A stretch of DNA of 64,000 nucleotides from Nocardioides sp. LHD-245. Lineage in GTDB: Bacteria > Actinomycetota > Actinomycetes > Propionibacteriales > Nocardioidaceae. The stretch covers positions 1-64,000 of the forward strand of contig NZ_JAVFWN010000019.1 of assembly GCF_030929495.1 (NCBI RefSeq), read 5' to 3'. The position numbers and the translations under genes were made by a program. The notes beneath the pieces are model-generated. The model worked only from the letters and a program-made list of their open reading frames with translations, had not been told where the DNA came from and searched no databases. How positions within the stretch are numbered: the first letter of the stretch is position 1; each line of letters starts with the position of its first letter. This document shows positions 1 to 11,121 of this stretch, piece after piece.

Positions 1-184
1 ACCCTTCGAGCTTCTCCCGGTCACCATCACGCAGCACCAATGCAGGGGCAGGACGATTCGCCATGCTCCCATGATTTCAGAATCCAAACTGTTCAAGAAC
101 TAACGACACGCGACACTAGGGGGCGTGCTCGAGGGTCGTCGATCTCAGCGACCAGGAGGCCCTACTCAGGCGCAGCCTCGTCGG

Positions 185-3208
<3,024 letters not shown>

Positions 3209-3249
3209 TGCAGTCCTCTTGCGTCGGTGGTCGAGCCTGTCGAGACCCT

Positions 3250-3265
3250 TCGAACAAGTGTTCGT
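3250..3265. promoter_or_regulatory. LexA (SOS) box upstream of uvrA
   Basis: TCGAACAAGTGTTCGT matches the actinobacterial SOS box TCGAAC-N4-GTTCGA at 15 of 16 positions. It lies 42-57 nt upstream of the uvrA GTG start, between uvrA and the divergent gene at 3366. uvrA belongs to the SOS regulon in many bacteria, so LexA control of uvrA is the natural reading. Confidence 0.8.
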
Positions 3266-3365
3266 CATCGTACGTCGGCAGGCAAGTCGCCACGCACGGG
3301 AACAGCCTCTCACCCACCACCGACAGCCCCACGGTCCGCGCTCCCCGCCCAGGCATGATGGGGCC

Positions 3366-4049
3366 GTGACCTCTCTCACCGCCGCAACCGAGCGGCTCCT
3401 CACCACGGCCCGGGCCCTGCCTGCCGACGGCTGGGCCACCCCCTCACTGTGCACCGGCTGGAGTCGCGCCCACGTGCTCGCCCACCTGGCGCTCAACGCG
3501 GAGGCGCTCGCCGGCGTGCTCCGCGGCATCCGGGACGGTCGGCCGACGGCGATGTACGCCTCCGACGGCGCCCGCGACGGTGACATCGACGTGCTGGCCG
3601 CCGAGCCTCCGGCGGCCGTGCTCGACCGGCTCGTCGCCGGCTCCGCGGCGCTGGCCGAGGTCACCGGCGTCTCGGCCGGCCTGGCCCCGGGCACCACCTT
3701 CGAGCGGACCCCGGGCGGCCAGCTGATGCCGGCGGACGGCGTACCGGGACTGAGGCTGCGGGAGGTCGAGATCCACCACGCCGACCTCGACGCGGGCTAC
3801 TCCGCCGCCGACTGGCCGCCGGCCACCGCGATCGCGTTCCTCGGCCATGACGCCGCGCGGTACGACGGCCCCGGCTTCCACGTGGTCGCGACCGACGAGC
3901 CGGCCCGCTGGGCCTTCGGCTCCCCCACCGCGAACGCGCCGACGGTCAGCGGCCCCCTCGGCGCCCTCGCCTGGTGGGCGACGGGCCGCGAGCCCGCGGC
4001 AGTACTGTCGAGCACGACCGGAACGCTGCCGAGCCTGGAGGGACGATGA
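3366..4049 (+). CDS. Maleylpyruvate isomerase-like (DinB/mycothiol-dependent) protein
   Basis: A 227-residue protein of the actinobacterial MDMPI/DinB-like fold. Its N-terminal helix contains GWSRAHVLAHL (His36 and His40), the usual metal-binding helix of mycothiol-dependent maleylpyruvate isomerases. Members of this family use mycothiol as a thiol cofactor or are mycothiol S-transferases, so the actual substrate cannot be told from sequence. The start chosen is the GTG at 3366. The stop overlaps the ATG of the next gene (ATGA), so the two are translationally coupled in a three-gene operon with a metallo-beta-lactamase-fold hydrolase and a Nudix hydrolase. A detoxification role is possible but inferred. 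Confidence 0.8.
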   Translation: MTSLTAATERLLTTARALPADGWATPSLCTGWSRAHVLAHLALNAEALAGVLRGIRDGRPTAMYASDGARDGDIDVLAAEPPAAVLDRLVAGSAALAEVTGVSAGLAPGTTFERTPGGQLMPADGVPGLRLREVEIHHADLDAGYSAADWPPATAIAFLGHDAARYDGPGFHVVATDEPARWAFGSPTANAPTVSGPLGALAWWATGREPAAVLSSTTGTLPSLEGR

Positions 4050-4717
4050 GCTACACCGGAGAGGTCACGGTCGGCGGCCCCGCCGACGTGCGCGAGCTGG
4101 CCGGCCTGACCATCACCAAGGTCGCCGTCGACGAGAAGATGTCGAACAACTGCTACCTGCTGCGCTGCCACGACTCGGGCGAGCAGGTGCTGATCGACGC
4201 CGCCGCCGCGCCCGAGACACTGCTGCCCCTCGTCGGCGACGCCGGCCTCACCGCCGTGGTCACCACCCACCAGCACTGGGACCACCACCGCGCGCTCGCC
4301 GAGGTCGTCGGCGCGACCGGCGCGAGCGTTGTCGCGGGCGAGCCCGACGCCGACGCCATCAACCAGCAGACCGGCGTGACCGTGGACCGCCGGGTCGCCG
4401 ACGGCGACACGGTGGCCGTCGGCTCGTGTGTGCTGGAGGTGATCCGGATCACCGGCCACACCCCCGGCTCGATCTGCCTGCTCTACCGCGACCCCGAGGG
4501 CCACCCCCACCTGTTCACCGGCGACTCCCTCTTCCCCGGCGGCGTCGGCAACACCTTCGGCGACGCCGACGCGTTCACGACCCTGGTCGACGACGTGGAG
4601 GCCAAGCTGTTCGGCACGCTGCCCGACGACACCTGGTTCTACCCCGGCCACGGCAACGACGGAACCATAGGTTCCGAGCGTCCGCACTTGGCCGAGTGGC
4701 GCGAGCGGGGCTGGTGA
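4046..4717 (+). CDS. Metallo-beta-lactamase-fold hydrolase (glyoxalase II-like)
   Basis: A 223-residue MBL-fold protein with the metal motif HQHWDHH (His75, His77, Asp79, His80), a later GHTPG histidine, a GDSLFPGGVGNT segment carrying the bridging aspartate, and a C-terminal PGHG histidine. This layout fits a hydroxyacylglutathione hydrolase-like enzyme; in an actinomycete lacking glutathione the thioester partner would more likely be mycothiol (inference). The ATG overlaps the stop of the upstream maleylpyruvate isomerase-like gene, and its stop overlaps the GTG of the Nudix gene, so the three are co-translated. Confidence 0.88.
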   Translation: MSYTGEVTVGGPADVRELAGLTITKVAVDEKMSNNCYLLRCHDSGEQVLIDAAAAPETLLPLVGDAGLTAVVTTHQHWDHHRALAEVVGATGASVVAGEPDADAINQQTGVTVDRRVADGDTVAVGSCVLEVIRITGHTPGSICLLYRDPEGHPHLFTGDSLFPGGVGNTFGDADAFTTLVDDVEAKLFGTLPDDTWFYPGHGNDGTIGSERPHLAEWRERGW

Positions 4718-5223
4718 CCGGCTCGCTGGAGGAGCAGGTCGCCCTGTACGGCGACGACGGCCGCCCGACCGGCGCAGTGGTCCCCCGCTCGCAGATGCGG
4801 GCCCGGAACCTCCGCCACGCGGCGACGCTGATCGTCGTGCGCAACAGCAGGGGCGAGGTCTACGTCCATCGACGCACGGACACCAAGGACGTCTTCCCGG
4901 GGCGCTACGACTTCGCGGCCGGCGGCGTGCTCCAGGCCGGCGAGGAGCCGTACGACGCCGCGGTCCGCGAGGCGGCCGAGGAACTGGGCGTCAGCGGCGT
5001 CGAGCTGGAGCCGCTCGGTGAGGCCGACTACGCCGACGAGCACACGACGTACCACGCGTTCGCCTACACCTGCGTCTACGACGGCCCGATCACCTGGCAG
5101 CCCGAGGAGGTCGCCTGGGGCGCGTGGGTCGGGGTGGAGCGGCTGCGCGAGATGGTGACGAGGCTGCCGTTCGTGCCGGACACACTGGCGGTGCTGGGCG
5201 ACCGGCTCATGCCGGAGGCGTGA
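4714..5223 (+). CDS. Nudix hydrolase
   Basis: A 169-residue protein with a complete Nudix box (residues about 70-93, core REAAEEL with the metal-binding glutamates). The N-terminus resembles isopentenyl-diphosphate isomerase-like and NUDIX YfcD-type hydrolases (VVPRSQMRARNLRHAAT), which carry a short lead before the Nudix fold. Substrate is not predictable. The GTG start overlaps the upstream TGA (GTGA). Its 3' end overlaps by 17 bp the 3' end of the convergent tag gene. Confidence 0.9.
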   Translation: MTGSLEEQVALYGDDGRPTGAVVPRSQMRARNLRHAATLIVVRNSRGEVYVHRRTDTKDVFPGRYDFAAGGVLQAGEEPYDAAVREAAEELGVSGVELEPLGEADYADEHTTYHAFAYTCVYDGPITWQPEEVAWGAWVGVERLREMVTRLPFVPDTLAVLGDRLMPEA

Positions 5224-5812
5224 ACCTCCCGCGGGCGGCCGTGACCTCGTCACGGATCACGCAGCCGACCACATGGTCGTTGACCAGGCCCATCGCCTGC
5301 ATGAAGGCGAACATCGTGGTGGGCCCCACGAACTTCCAGCCGCGCTTCTTGAGGTCCTTGGACAGGGCCGTCGCGGCCGGCGAGGTGGTGAGGGTCTGCG
5401 GCTCCGCCAGGTCGGCGGTCGCCGGCTCGAAGCCCCACAGGTAGGCGGCGAGCGATCCGTGCTCGGCGACGGTCTCCAGCGCGCGCGCCGCGTTGTTGAC
5501 CGTCGCCTCGATCTTGCCGCGGTGGCGCACGATGCCGGCGTCGGCGAGCAGCCGCTCGACGTCGCTCTCGTCGTAGCCGGCCACGACCCGGAAGTCGAAG
5601 TCGGCGAAGGCCGCGCGGAAGGCGGGGCGCTTGACCAGGATGGTGCGCCAGCTCAGCCCCGCCTGGAATCCCTCGAGGCTGATCTTCTCGAACAGCCGCC
5701 GGTCGTCGGCGACGGGGAAGCCCCACTCGGCATCGTGGTAGGGCAGCTCAACGGGCGACAGGGACCACGGACAGCGAGGCAGACCATCGGGCCCGGCAGC
5801 GGCAGCGTTCAT
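5207..5812 (-). CDS. tag: DNA-3-methyladenine glycosylase I
   Basis: Tag removes N3-methyladenine from alkylated DNA in base excision repair. The 201-residue protein carries the family hallmarks: an N-terminal CPW and YHDAEWG, LEGFQAGLSW in the base-binding region, and the C-terminal NDHVVGC, where Cys and His complete the zinc snap together with the N-terminal Cys and His. Start ATG at 5812; the long frame upstream is the antisense shadow of the GMC oxidoreductase gene. It ends inside the convergent Nudix gene by 17 bp. Confidence 0.95.
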   Translation of the reverse strand: MNAAAAGPDGLPRCPWSLSPVELPYHDAEWGFPVADDRRLFEKISLEGFQAGLSWRTILVKRPAFRAAFADFDFRVVAGYDESDVERLLADAGIVRHRGKIEATVNNAARALETVAEHGSLAAYLWGFEPATADLAEPQTLTTSPAATALSKDLKKRGWKFVGPTTMFAFMQAMGLVNDHVVGCVIRDEVTAARGRFTPPA

Positions 5813-5857
5813 GCGCAGACCCTCCCACGGGCCGCCGACACGCCCTACAGTCCCGGC

Positions 5858-7798
5858 ATGGAGTTCAGCGCGAGGCAGGTCCGGGCGATGGGCCTCATCG
5901 CCGACACGTTCGCGTCCGGCGGCGACGAGGTGCCGTCGCCGACGGAGACCGGGGCGCATGAGTTGGCTCTGCGGATCGCGGCGGCGAATCCCCGCACGAA
6001 GGAGCTGCGCCAGCTGCGCGCGCTCCTCGACGCGTGGGACAGCCGGGCGCTCGGCCTGGCCCTCACCGGGCGGCCGCAGCGCTTCTCCGAGCTGGACCGT
6101 GCCGGGCGCGAACGGGTCCTGCTCTCGCTCTCCGACAGCCGGGTCGGCGCCAAGCGAGTGCTCTTCCAGGGGCTCAAGACCGCGTCCCTGCTCCCCTACT
6201 ACATGACCGGCGGCCCGCCGTTGTGGGACGGCCTCGGCTACTCCGGCCCTCTCGGCCTCCGCCCCGACCCGCCCGCACCGGTCATCCGGCCGACGCCGAT
6301 CACCCACGACACCGCGATGAGCTGCGACGTGGTGGTCGTCGGCTCCGGCGCGGGCGGCGGCACGGCCGCCGGTGTCCTCACCGCGGCGGGGCTGGACGTG
6401 GTCGTCCTCGAGGCCGGTGGGATGCACGACGAGCGCCACTTCGACGGCGGCGAGGAGACCGGATTCCTGGAGCTCTACGCGCTCAGTCCCCAGTCGACGG
6501 CCGAGGGCCAGCTCGCGCTGCTCGCCGGGCGCGGGCTCGGCGGCGGCACCGTCGTCAACTACACGACCTCCTTCCGCACCCCCGACCACGTGCGCGAGGA
6601 ATGGGCCGGCCACGGTGTGCCGCAGTTCGCGACCGAGGAGTACGCCGCCTCGATGGATGCCGTGTGCGCTCGGCTCGGCGTCAACACCGACCACGACCGG
6701 GCCGCACCGCGCGACGCGATCCTGGAGCGCGGCGCCCGCGCCCTCGGCTGGGACGTGGCCGCGATGCCGCGCAATGTCGTCGGCTGTGACCAGGACGTCG
6801 AGTGCGGCCGGTGCGGGATGGGCTGCCGCCTCGGCGCGAAGCAGTCGACGGCGAAGACCTGGCTCGAGGACGCCGCCCGCACGGGCGCCCGGATCTGCAC
6901 CGGCGTCACCGTCCGCACCGTCGTCACCAGCTTCGGGCGAGCCACGGGCGTCGAGGGTGTCACCGCCGAGGGGCACCAGGTCCGGGTCCGGGCGCGCGCG
7001 GTGGTCGTCGCCGCCGGCGCGGTCCAGACACCTGCCCTGCTCCAGCGCAGCGGCCTCACCAATCCCCAGATCGGCCGCCATCTCCGCCTGCATCCCGCCA
7101 CGGCCGTGTGGGGCCGGATGGAGGAGCCCGTCGACGGCTGGACCGGCGCCATGCAGAGCAGGTACGTCGACGCGCTCACCGACCTCGACGGCCGCGGCTA
7201 CGGCGTCCTCTTCGAGACGGCTCCACTCACGCCCGCCTTCGGCACCGGCTTCGTCAACTGGCGCGGCTCCGACGACTTCCGGCGCCGGATGACCGAGCTG
7301 CGGCACACCCTCGGCGTCGCGGTGATCGTGCGCGACCGCGATCCCGGCGGCACGGTGCGGATCGACCGGCACGGCGAGCCCGTCGTCCGCTACCGGCTCT
7401 CGCCGCCCGACACCGAGCACCTGATCCAGGGGCTCGTGGGCGGCGCCCGGATCGCGGAGGCCGCGGGGGCACGCTGGATCGCCTCGACCCACCACCGCAC
7501 GGTCAGCTACGAGCCCGGCGTACGCGGCTCCGCGGCGGGCTTCGAACGGGACCTGCGCTCCGCCGGGGCCGCGCCGGCCACCCTCGCGCTCGCCGCGCTC
7601 CACATCATGGGCAGCGCGCGGATGGGCGGCTCCGCCGCCACCTCGGCGCTCGACCCCGACGGCCGGACCTGGGAGATCGAGGGCCTGTACGTCGCCGACG
7701 GCTCCTGCTTCCCGACCGCCTCGGGCGTCAATCCGATGATCTCGATCGAGTCGATCGCCCACATGACGGCCACTCGACTCGCCGCGCGGCTGACCTGA
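5858..7798 (+). CDS. GMC-family FAD-dependent oxidoreductase (long-chain alcohol oxidase-like)
   Basis: A 646-residue flavoprotein. Residues 1-150 form a helical extension of the kind seen in long-chain alcohol oxidases; an FAD-binding GSGAGGG lies near residue 160; the C-terminal substrate domain holds the catalytic His in HIMGSARMGG (about residue 583) and the Asn in SGVNPMISIESIAH (about 624). A CGRCGMGC cysteine cluster sits mid-protein. The family oxidises alcohols; some members act on sterols or long-chain alcohols. Given the sterol genes close by, a sterol or long-chain alcohol substrate is possible, but no KstR-type operator is seen here. The ATG start is 46 bp from the divergent tag gene. 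Confidence 0.9.
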   Translation: MEFSARQVRAMGLIADTFASGGDEVPSPTETGAHELALRIAAANPRTKELRQLRALLDAWDSRALGLALTGRPQRFSELDRAGRERVLLSLSDSRVGAKRVLFQGLKTASLLPYYMTGGPPLWDGLGYSGPLGLRPDPPAPVIRPTPITHDTAMSCDVVVVGSGAGGGTAAGVLTAAGLDVVVLEAGGMHDERHFDGGEETGFLELYALSPQSTAEGQLALLAGRGLGGGTVVNYTTSFRTPDHVREEWAGHGVPQFATEEYAASMDAVCARLGVNTDHDRAAPRDAILERGARALGWDVAAMPRNVVGCDQDVECGRCGMGCRLGAKQSTAKTWLEDAARTGARICTGVTVRTVVTSFGRATGVEGVTAEGHQVRVRARAVVVAAGAVQTPALLQRSGLTNPQIGRHLRLHPATAVWGRMEEPVDGWTGAMQSRYVDALTDLDGRGYGVLFETAPLTPAFGTGFVNWRGSDDFRRRMTELRHTLGVAVIVRDRDPGGTVRIDRHGEPVVRYRLSPPDTEHLIQGLVGGARIAEAAGARWIASTHHRTVSYEPGVRGSAAGFERDLRSAGAAPATLALAALHIMGSARMGGSAATSALDPDGRTWEIEGLYVADGSCFPTASGVNPMISIESIAHMTATRLAARLT

Positions 7799-7893
7799 GC
7801 GGTCCGAACCCGCGCGAGACGGATGTAACGGGCCGCGCCGCTGGCGACATGTACCGGGTGACGAACGATTCGACCCACGAAGGAGCGTCACCC

Positions 7894-8286
7894 ATGACCC
7901 TCGCCCGCACCGCCGCCGCGGCGGCCGTCCTCGCCCTCGGCATCACCGTCGCGCCGCTCGCCGGCGCCGTCGCCGCACCACCGACGGACACCCCGTGCGC
8001 CAAGGAGCAGGGCCAGCTCGACAAGGCCCAGGCGAAGCTCGAGTCGCTGACCGCGAAGCTGGCCACCAAGAAGGAGGCGATCGCCGAGGCCAAGGCCGAG
8101 GCGAAGGCGTCCGAGACGGCCCAGGAGAAGCGGTCCGCCCGGGCCGCCGTGGCCAGCGCCAAGGAGAAGAAGGCCCAGGTCAAGAAGGCGAAGAAGTTCC
8201 AGGTCCAGCGCGTCGCGCACGCCCAGGAGCGGCTCGACAAGTGCCTGGCCAAGACTCCGGCGCCCGCGCCGGCACCGGCCGCCTGA
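7894..8286 (+). CDS. Secreted Lys/Ala-rich coiled-coil protein
   Basis: A 130-residue protein of unknown function. Residues 1-30 are a clear Sec signal peptide (hydrophobic AAAAAVLALGITV, cleavage near AAP). The mature part is a long, highly charged helix (repeated AKLE, AKAEAK and AKEKKAQVKKAKK) with one cysteine at each end, closing with an APAPAPA tail. The two cysteines could link helices by a disulfide in the exported protein (inference). AAGGAG lies 8 nt before the ATG. A strong hairpin terminator follows, so the gene is probably a single unit. Confidence 0.75.
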   Translation: MTLARTAAAAAVLALGITVAPLAGAVAAPPTDTPCAKEQGQLDKAQAKLESLTAKLATKKEAIAEAKAEAKASETAQEKRSARAAVASAKEKKAQVKKAKKFQVQRVAHAQERLDKCLAKTPAPAPAPAA

Positions 8287-8313
8287 CCGGCCCACCGGAG
8301 GCCACCGAGACCG

Positions 8314-8356
8314 ACGGCCGCCGGCTGCATCCTAGGGGGGTGCAGCCGGCGGCCGT
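8314..8356 (+). terminator. Perfect 16-bp stem-loop terminator
   Basis: ACGGCCGCCGGCTGCA at 8314-8329 is repeated as its exact reverse complement at 8341-8356 with an 11-nt loop. It follows the secreted coiled-coil gene by 27 nt and lies before the converging kshB end, so it may act in both directions. There is no clear U-run, as is common in high-GC actinobacteria. Confidence 0.8.
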
Positions 8357-8448
8357 TGTCGTCTCTCCCCATGCTCGGCCGGCTGCGGTGGGAACGGCGG
8401 GCGAGGAGGCATAGGGAGCGACAGAAGGAGCGACGCGCTCGCGCCGAT

Positions 8449-9546
8449 CTAGGAGTAGCTGACCTTGACCGTGTCCGTCAACGGCACGGACTGGCAACCG
8501 AGGCGGATGCCGTCGTCCAGATCGTCCTTGTCGAGCACGTCGTTGTAGAGCATCCTGACGTCGCCGTCGACGAGCCGGATGGCACAGGCCGAGCACTCGC
8601 CCTCGCGGCAGGAGTACGGCGCCTTGACGCCCTTGCTCTCGAGGAAGTCGAGGAGCTTGGTGCGCGGATCCCAGTCGTCGAAGGTGTAATCCTGGCCGTC
8701 GAGCTCGACCTCGAGCTTGACCGGGCCGGCCGGGGCGTCCGCGAAGACGTCGGCGCCGGGGCCGTCGTCGTCGGACTCGGCGAGCGCGATCTCGCTCTCC
8801 GCCCGCTGGAGCTCCTCGAGGTCGCCGAACGGGTTGCCCCCCAGCGAGACGAACTTCTCCTGGTGCCGCAGGCTGCGCGGGACCTCGAGCTCCTTGAGCA
8901 CGGTGGTCACCATCTTCATGAAGGGCGCGGGACCGCAGACGAACGAGTCGAAGCCGCCGTACGCCGAGGCGAAGACCCTCATCTGCGCGTCGGTCGGGAT
9001 GCCCTGGACGGACTCGAGCCAGTGGATCACCTGGAGCCGGTCGGGGTGCTCGGCCGCGAGCCGGGTCAGCTCGGCGGCGAAGATCACCGAGCTCTCGTCG
9101 CGGTTGGCGTAGAACAGCACGATCCGGCCCTTGCCCTCGGCCAGCGCGGTGCGGGTGATCGACATGACCGGCGTGATCCCGGACCCGCCGGCGAACAGCA
9201 GCAGGTCCGCGTCGAGCGACGAGGGCGTGAAGATGCCCGAGGGCGGCAGCACGCGCAGCGTGTCGCCGACGGCGAGATGGTCGCAGATCCAGTTGGAGGC
9301 GTACCCGTCGGCGGTGCGCTTGACGGTGACGGTCAGCGGCCCGCCGTCGTGGGGGCTGCTGGACAGCGAGTAGCACCGCGCCGCGATGCCGGTCCGGTCG
9401 CTCGGCACCGCCACGGTCAGGAACTGGCCGGGCTTGTAGTCGAACCGCTCCTCCGCGCCGTCGGGCACGGCGAAGCTGATCGACTTCGCGTCGGCGGTCT
9501 CCTCGACCACACCGACGACGTCAAGGACGAAGGACTCGATGTCCAC
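8449..9546 (-). CDS. kshB: 3-ketosteroid 9-alpha-hydroxylase reductase (KshB)
   Basis: KshB passes electrons from NADH through FAD and a plant-type 2Fe-2S cluster to the Rieske oxygenase KshA, which opens the steroid nucleus by 9-alpha hydroxylation. The 365-residue protein has an FAD domain (RCYSLSSSP), an NAD domain (GGSGITPVMSI, later CGPAPFM) and a C-terminal ferredoxin domain with CREGECSAC and a downstream LGCQ cysteine. The domain order and the nearby kshA make the assignment strong. The GTG start is preceded by AGGGAG. A loop rich in Asp and Glu links the NAD and ferredoxin domains. It is the last gene of the kshA - small cysteine protein - kshB run. Confidence 0.92.
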   Translation of the reverse strand: MDIESFVLDVVGVVEETADAKSISFAVPDGAEERFDYKPGQFLTVAVPSDRTGIAARCYSLSSSPHDGGPLTVTVKRTADGYASNWICDHLAVGDTLRVLPPSGIFTPSSLDADLLLFAGGSGITPVMSITRTALAEGKGRIVLFYANRDESSVIFAAELTRLAAEHPDRLQVIHWLESVQGIPTDAQMRVFASAYGGFDSFVCGPAPFMKMVTTVLKELEVPRSLRHQEKFVSLGGNPFGDLEELQRAESEIALAESDDDGPGADVFADAPAGPVKLEVELDGQDYTFDDWDPRTKLLDFLESKGVKAPYSCREGECSACAIRLVDGDVRMLYNDVLDKDDLDDGIRLGCQSVPLTDTVKVSYS

Positions 9547-9583
9547 GGAACTCCCTATCGAGACTGTTGCTGGAAGGACGGGG

Positions 9584-9886
9584 TCAGTACCCGTCGTACG
9601 CACCGATCGGGACATCGCCGGCCCGAACTGCCTCGTCGATGCTAGCCATCAACCGGGGGCACGGCTTGTGCACGTCCCGCCCTCCGGGAGCCTCGCCTCG
9701 TCGCTGGAACTCTTGACAGTCCGACCGGGACTGTCCGGTCCACTGCACGGACGTCTGATGGTCGCTGTTCTTCTTGACCCGGACCCGGGCCAGGCAGTCC
9801 AGGCAGGCCACCTCGACCAGGCGGTCCTCGGTGTAGCGCCGGAGGTCGGCGAGGGTCTCCTCGCGGGTGGGGACGAAAGATGCCAT
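9584..9886 (-). CDS. Small cysteine-containing protein between kshA and kshB
   Basis: A 100-residue protein of unknown function. It has a CLDC pair near residue 28 followed by a basic RVRVKK stretch, then DCQEF and KPCPRL, so four to five cysteines could bind zinc or an iron-sulfur cluster. It sits 13 bp after kshA and 37 bp before kshB on the same strand, and so is almost certainly co-transcribed with both halves of the 9-alpha-hydroxylase. A conserved uncharacterised gene also lies next to kshA in mycobacteria (Rv3527); whether this is its homologue needs an alignment. A role in assembling, protecting or coupling the hydroxylase is a guess from position only. Confidence 0.8.
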   Translation of the reverse strand: MASFVPTREETLADLRRYTEDRLVEVACLDCLARVRVKKNSDHQTSVQWTGQSRSDCQEFQRRGEAPGGRDVHKPCPRLMASIDEAVRAGDVPIGAYDGY

Positions 9887-9899
9887 CCGGATCGGCCCG

Positions 9900-11060
9900 T
9901 CAGGCGTCGGCAGGCGCCGCGGCGTCGGCCGCGGCGCGCTTGGCCAGGTTCTCGGCGACCTCGGCGTGCCAGTACTCGTTGGCCTTCGTGGTGTCGACCT
10001 CGAACTCGAACCGGTCGACCATCTCGGGCTTGACGTCGGCGACGTCGACGTAGAACTGCTCGTACCACCGGCGCAGCTGGTAGACCGGGCCGTCCTCCTC
10101 GCAGAGCAGCGGGTTCTGGACGGCGACCTTGTTCTCCCAGATCGCGACGTCCTGCAGGAAGCCGTCGCCGAAGGACTCCGTGTAGCGCTCGGCGATGTAG
10201 GCGCAGGTCTTGTCGTCGAGCCCCTCGGGCTTGCGCACGCTGATGCCGTACTGCAGCGTGAACGACTCGGGCCCGGTCGGGATGTGGCAGTTGATCAGGA
10301 TGACCTCGGTGACGAAACCCTTGTAGTCCACCTCGAGCCAGTTGATCATGTACGCCGGTCCGTAGTAGGTCGCGACCGACTTGAGCATCGAGTTCTCGTC
10401 GCCGTACCCGCTGCCGCCCGAGGTGTCGGGACGGCCCTTGGACTCCATGAACTGGGTCGCGGTGTGCCCGTCGAACACGTTGCGGAAGCTCGTCGGGAAC
10501 GCGAAGTGCACGTAGTAGAAGTGCGCCATGTCGGCGACGTTGTCGATGAGCTCGCGGCAGTGCGAGCCGTTGATCTCCTTGGTGTGCCACGACCAGGGCG
10601 TGTACTTGTCCGACATCACGTCGGGCAGCTCGGGCGGCAGGATGTCGTGGTCGGCCGCGGAGCCCTCGGGGTCGTGCCAGATGAGCAGCTGACCGTTGCG
10701 CACGACCGTCTCGTAGCGCTGGGTGCGGGCCCGCAGGGGGACCCGGCGCGCATACGGGATCTCCTTGCACTTGCCGTCGCCACCCCACCGCCAGTCGTGG
10801 AACGGGCAGGCGATGTGGTCGCCCTTGACCTCGCCCTGGGTCAGGTCGCCGCCCATGTGCCGACAGAAGCCGTCGAGCGCGTTGAGCTCGCCCTCGCCGT
10901 CTTGCCAGACCACCAGCTTGGTGCCGAACCCGTGGACGGCGTGCGGCTTGCCGTCGGCGAAGTCCGCGGCCAGCCCCAGGCAGTGCCATCCTCGCGCGAA
11001 GCGGATCGGCGTCGTTCCCTGGTCGAGGCTGCGCACAACGGCTGCGGGGGTCGCGGTCAT
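9900..11060 (-). CDS. kshA: 3-ketosteroid 9-alpha-hydroxylase oxygenase (KshA)
   Basis: KshA is the Rieske non-haem iron oxygenase that hydroxylates C9 of androst-4-ene-3,17-dione-type steroids, leading with ketosteroid dehydrogenase to opening of ring B. The 386-residue protein has Rieske ligands Cys66/His68 and Cys85/His88 (CRH and CPFH) and the mononuclear iron motif Asn174...His180-x4-His185. The ATG at 11060 is preferred over one three codons upstream, because the KstR-type operator and a TAACGT -10 box (11068-11073) sit directly before it; transcription would then begin at the start codon (leaderless). First gene of an operon with the small cysteine protein and kshB. Confidence 0.94.
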   Translation of the reverse strand: MTATPAAVVRSLDQGTTPIRFARGWHCLGLAADFADGKPHAVHGFGTKLVVWQDGEGELNALDGFCRHMGGDLTQGEVKGDHIACPFHDWRWGGDGKCKEIPYARRVPLRARTQRYETVVRNGQLLIWHDPEGSAADHDILPPELPDVMSDKYTPWSWHTKEINGSHCRELIDNVADMAHFYYVHFAFPTSFRNVFDGHTATQFMESKGRPDTSGGSGYGDENSMLKSVATYYGPAYMINWLEVDYKGFVTEVILINCHIPTGPESFTLQYGISVRKPEGLDDKTCAYIAERYTESFGDGFLQDVAIWENKVAVQNPLLCEEDGPVYQLRRWYEQFYVDVADVKPEMVDRFEFEVDTTKANEYWHAEVAENLAKRAAADAAAPADA

Positions 11061-11061
11061 G

Positions 11062-11075
11062 TAGAACACGTTACA
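11062..11075. promoter_or_regulatory. KstR-type operator between kshA and fadE26
   Basis: TAGAACACGTTACA matches the KstR consensus TnnAACnnGTTnnA exactly. It overlaps the TAACGT -10 box of leaderless kshA and is just upstream of a TAGGCT box (11086-11091) that could serve fadE26. KstR is the TetR-family repressor of cholesterol catabolism in mycobacteria and rhodococci, released by a steroid CoA thioester. The regulator gene itself is not in the window. Confidence 0.88.
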
Positions 11076-11121
11076 GTTTTGCCGTTAGGCTGACAACAAC
11101 CCAGCCCTTCGAGGAGACCCG

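Noticed and set aside
40..184. Possible gene at the left edge on the plus strand
   Set aside because: Only a short frame continuing into the repetitive uvrA tail DNA; no ribosome site or plausible protein. I see nothing else in bases 1-184 beyond the region downstream of uvrA.
10470..10483. TCGAACACGTTGCG, a near match to the KstR operator inside kshA
   Set aside because: It fails the last conserved base and encodes the conserved protein segment FRNVFDG; coding constraint explains it.
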